The position numbers were made by a program, and so were the translations under genes. The notes under the pieces are model-generated. The model was not told where the DNA came from and did no database searches. It was given only the letters and a program-made list of their open reading frames with translations. Of a stretch of DNA of 60,000 nucleotides, positions 56,601 to 60,000 are shown piece after piece. Location: the NCBI GenBank assembly GCA_964035545.1, contig OZ037772.1:10557318-10617317 (forward strand). The letters are read 5' to 3'. The DNA comes from Bugula neritina. Taxonomy: Eukaryota > Bryozoa > Gymnolaemata > Cheilostomatida > Bugulidae. Positions within the stretch are counted from its first letter, which is position 1; every line of letters begins with the position of its first letter.

Positions 56601-58519
56601 CTTGTTGTTATACTGTCGGTGTTACTATAGTTCTTACTGTAGTACTTATTGTTATACTGTTTTACTGTAGTTGTTACCTCATACAGTAGACATCCCAGAG
56701 ACCAGATGTCTGACTTGAAGTTATATCCAGTTTCATGGATCCTCTCTGGTGACATGTAATACGGAGTACCCACTGTAAGGTATACAATGATAATTATCTA
56801 TAATACAATGTGAATCGGGTCCTATACTATCTAGACTAGACCAGGTTTATATACTATCTAGACTGGTCCAGGTCCTATACTATCTAGACTGGTCCAGGTC
56901 CTATAATATCTAGACTGGTCCAGGTTTATATACTATCTATACTGGTCCAGGTCCTATACTATCTAGACTGGCCCAGGCTATCTAGAGTGGCCCAAACTAA
57001 ACGAGATTTAGCAGCAGTCAACACAAAACTAAAGAAAAAATAGATAAAATGAACGGAACCAGTCACCCCTATCAGTATAACATCCACCCCTGTCACTATA
57101 ACATTCACCCCTGTCACTATAACATCCACCCCTGTCAGTATAACATCCACCCCTGTCAGTATAACATCCACCCCTGTCAGTATAATATCCACCCCTGTCA
57201 CTATGACATCCACCCCTGTCACTATAACAGTCACCCCTGTCAGTATAACATCTACCCCTGTCAGTATAACAGTCACCCCTGTCACTATAACATCCACCCT
57301 TGTCACTATAACACCCACCCCTGTCAGTATAACATCCACCCCTGTCACTATAACAGTCACCCCTGTCACTATAACATCCACCCCTGTCACTATAACAGTC
57401 ACCCCTGTCACTATAACATCCACCCCTGTCACTATGACATCCACCCCTGTCACTATAACAGTCACCCCTGTCACTATAACATCCACCCCTGTCACTATAA
57501 CAGTCACCCCTGTCAGTATAACATCCAACCCTGTCACTATAACATCCACCCTTGTCACTATAACACCCACCCCTGTCAGTATAATATCCACCCCTGTCAC
57601 TATAACAGTCACCCCTGTCACTATGACATCCACCCCTGTCACTATAACATCCACCCCTGTCACTATAACATTCACCCCTGTCAGTATAACATCCACCCCT
57701 GTCACTATAACAGAAATAGTAGCTCTGCTAAAACTTAAAACTGTCACTGATCTTAAAAAATGCAGGTCATACTAGAATTTCCTGTAATTAAAAAAGAATG
57801 TAGACTTGAGAGAGCCTGGATATGAATTCACAGCTAGTAGTACTAACAACTGTTGGCATATGGGGTTATTTGAACAAAGCATAGCCTAACTGGATACTGC
57901 AGGTAAACGTAACACATGTAGTAGAGTAGATAAGCTGATGAGTGAGTGTTTGGTTTAGCAGATAAAATTTGCGAAATCTAAACAAGAATTTTTAATATTA
58001 GTCCAAGTGGCCATGTTAGAGACAAGAATAACGAATTAGTTATTTTGAAAAGGGCTGCAATATCATTTAGTTTGCCTACAAGAGAAAAACAATTGATCAA
58101 TCAGTTCAATGAGCATAAAATGTGATCAACAGTCGAGTGAATAAATTTTTAATTTAACCACAATGAGAGGTACAGTAATCAAATGATGGGGCTACATTTT
58201 ACATATCATCGCCTTGGCTATTATCACCTAACTTCTACCTAACCTTCACCTGAGTGTCATCCAGCTCTGTCTACTAGAACTACTGATATTTGGACTTGAA
58301 AAAATTCCATCACATGATAATAAATTTCATAACATAGACTGAGAACTTACTAAATAGAAACCAATCACATGATAATAAAGTTAAAAAACAGAACATAGAC
58401 TGAGAACTTACAAAGCGAATAAGCATTATCAGTCTGGGAGCTAAGATACCGTCCCAAACCCAGGTCTCCCAACTTCACCACTCCTTGGGCTGTGATGAAT
58501 ACATTAGCTGGTTTGATGT
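50603..58519 (-). CDS. NEK6/NEK7-type mitotic serine/threonine kinase, 3' exons
   Basis: Exons, 5' to 3' on the minus strand: 58519-58412, 56772-56678, 55390-55297, 53881-53790, 50689-50603 (stop 50605-50603). Phases join and give about 158 residues. Visible motifs: catalytic loop [10 protein letters not shown], the NEK6/7-typical DLGLGR in place of DFG, the activation-loop Ser in [71 protein letters not shown] and the C-terminal VAKQMNAYF, ending in a Gln/Ser-rich tail. NEK6 and NEK7 act in mitotic spindle formation downstream of NEK9, and vertebrate NEK7 also in inflammasome assembly. The N-lobe and the HR of HRD lie right of the window. Vertebrate-type NEK6 and NEK7 cannot be told apart; this is probably the single invertebrate orthologue. 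Confidence 0.92.
54624..54798 (+). mobile_element. tRNA-derived SINE in a NEK intron
   Basis: GGAGTAGCAGTGGTCTAGTG at the head, a core with AGTCATAATTGCTCCTGTGCC, and a tail CTCACAGGGATAGCATTATA followed by AACTTGTGTAAGTT. Antisense to the kinase gene. Confidence 0.8.
55117..55283. repeat. 25-bp tandem repeat containing TGACATCA
   Basis: Seven units of GATGTGACATCACAGCACTG plus AAAAG, nearly identical. Each carries TGTGACATCACA, a near-palindrome one base from the cAMP-response element TGACGTCA. In the kinase transcript the array starts about 13 bases after the splice donor of exon 55390-55297. Confidence 0.92.
56300..56665. repeat. Degenerate GTTGCTACTGTAGTATTT repeat
   Basis: Diverged units built on TACTGTA, TTGTTA and GTACTT, ending close to the splice donor of exon 56772-56678. 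No open frame of interest. Confidence 0.6.
56815..56990. repeat. About 26-bp tandem repeat (CTATCTAGACTGGTCCAGGT)
   Basis: Six or seven units of ACTATCTAGACTGGTCCAGG plus TCCTAT or TTTATAT, the last ones decayed. Intronic in the kinase gene. Confidence 0.85.
57058..57714. repeat. 21-bp minisatellite in a NEK intron (about 31 units)
   Basis: The unit is CCCCTGTCACTATAACATCCA, with two alternating variable sites: CACT or CAGT, and ATCC or AGTC. The length is a multiple of three, so long frames stay open on both strands (Val-Thr-Gly-Val-Asp, His-Pro-Cys-His-Tyr-Asn, Thr-Pro-Val-Thr-Ile-Thr). These are judged artefacts because the array lies inside an intron whose flanking exons join in phase. 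Confidence 0.93.
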
Positions 58520-60000
58520 CTGAAACACCATATCAAATAATTCAACAATCGGAAGCAGAAAACATTATGCCTAAAATGCATGCTATGAATTCCTCAAATA
58601 ATTGTTCACTCAAAAACTGCATCAGCAAATAATGTGCTTTTATAAAAATTTAGGCCCAATTATAATATAATATAATATAATTTACAAGTAAAGTAATATA
58701 TGAGAATTTTTTTTTCTAAACTACTACTTAATTTATATGAAAAATAATGTAAACTTTTATTAAGCAATATTCTAAAAAATGTTTCTATGTGTGCTTTAAA
58801 ATTTCAATGCAATTACTAGCTTTTAAGGATATATTTAATACAAGTAAATCAAAATTCAATAACAATGCCAATGATGACTAGCCAACTTGTTCACAGAACT
58901 CAATAACAATATAAAATATAATACTTTAATTAACAAAAATTAAACTATTAATTAATTTTGAATAACAGAAAGTCTTTAGCTATGTCTGTTTTCATCATGT
59001 TTACATAATTGCCAAAAGTTTCATAACATTAAAACACCAACTTTTATTGATATACTGTCAGATACTGAGTGCAAGTTTAATAGAGATATTTATGTAATTG
59101 AGAGTTGCTTTCCCATAGCTAATAATTTCATCGGAGGGCACAACTCCAAGAAATAATAACTGCTGCTGTGCTGAGTTGCTAATAGTAGTTAGATTCACAT
59201 ATTGAATGCAATACAATAGACCATGTAAAACTCAGCCAATCAGCGAAGTGTACCAGGTCAATGTCTTACCATTGTAACTGATATAAAATTCTGCAAGTTC
59301 AATTGCAAAATGCATGCTTCTACAAGCTAGTTGTGCAACTTTTTTTTCATGCATTATTTAATTTCATATCTTAAATTGATGACTCTTGAAATGAATTTTT
59401 AAAATGTCTAAATTAACTGTTTATAAAATGCAATTAAAAATTTCATGTCTAGAAAAATGACCTGGTACACTTTTGCAACTTAAGGCCAATTATTACATAA
59501 CTGCCAGCTTAGTAGTTATTTGTTGTTGCAGCTTGAATGGGTTATTGTTTAGCATTGGAAGCTTGCAGTAAACATCTGTGAATTTGGTACATGACTTTGA
59601 TTGGCTGGTTTTTGAATTGCCCTTTAGTATATGCATCTGGATGGCTTGACTAGTGTAGACTCCGCCTACATCTAGCTAATGTACAGTAGCCAATCCACAG
59701 TAGTATTACAAAGTTTCTGTTTAACAAATGAAATATTCTGGTCATTTGTCTTGTACTTTACAATAGTAAATATTCTATTCAACTAGAATTTTATTGTATG
59801 TGAGCCATGGGAACTACTAAGAGGTTAAATCAACCACCCATGCTAGTAATATTGTAGCTCGCAGTAATAGCAAGTCCACACCATATAAATATACACATAA
59901 GCTATTATGTGCAGCTTATGAATGCTGAAATGACCCCATTTCTTACCTTTAATTTGAAAAAAATTGTATTACATATTCTGCCACTTCTGCACCAGGAACT
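58520..60000. other. Intron of the NEK gene, right edge of window
   Basis: No N-lobe kinase exon was found, so the upstream exon with the HR of HRD must lie beyond 60000. AT-rich, with no other feature seen. Confidence 0.6.

Noticed and set aside
55117-57714. Possible CRISPR-like direct repeats
   Set aside because: Units are contiguous tandem repeats without unique spacers, in a eukaryotic gene intron.
56959-57775. 262-, 229- and 190-residue repeat frames over the 21-bp minisatellite
   Set aside because: The array lies in an intron between two NEK exons that join in phase, and no frame shows a domain, start context or splice sites.

Overview
This is an AT-rich window from an invertebrate animal genome. 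It has many short exons with GT/AG introns, (TA)n and (CA)n microsatellites, tRNA-derived SINEs, a MITE and a Penelope-like retroelement. No host phylum can be fixed from sequence alone; a lophotrochozoan or another non-vertebrate metazoan is plausible. There are no prokaryotic operons, CRISPR arrays or true tRNA genes.

Layout. (1) 1 to 985: 3' end of a Penelope-like element (GIY-YIG endonuclease, frameshifted) followed by a well-formed hammerhead ribozyme at 827-889. (2) 988 to 31.5 kb: a tandem array of four paralogous plus-strand genes, the first lacking its 5' half. The three complete copies share one architecture: signal-peptide exon, one long Thr/Pro/Ala repeat exon (mucin-like stalk), transmembrane exon, and four cytoplasmic exons with six or seven tyrosines in SH2-binding contexts (YxN, YxxM, YxxL/V/I). 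I know no named family for them. The stalk repeat period differs in each paralogue: 15, 21 and 18 bp. (3) 32.8 to 36.7 kb (+) and 37.8 to 42.7 kb (-): two convergent C2H2 zinc-finger paralogues that share two N-terminal fingers and intron phases. Only the minus-strand gene carries a further eight C-terminal finger-like units. (4) 42.7 to 50.6 kb: no gene recognised; one SINE and a degenerate repeat. (5) 50.6 to 58.5 kb (-): 3' part of a NEK6/NEK7-type kinase gene. Its introns hold three clear minisatellites, a degenerate one and a SINE; its N-lobe exons lie beyond the right edge.

How the parts relate. The array looks like a locus that grows by tandem duplication of 8 to 9 kb units, with sequence exchange between copies and independent expansion of the stalk repeats. 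The predicted products are cell-surface mucin-like receptors able to recruit SH2 adaptors (Grb2-like through YxN, PI3K p85-like through YxxM). This is the best candidate for an undescribed system here. All exon models were derived by hand from splice signals, reading-frame phase and comparison among copies; there is no transcript evidence.
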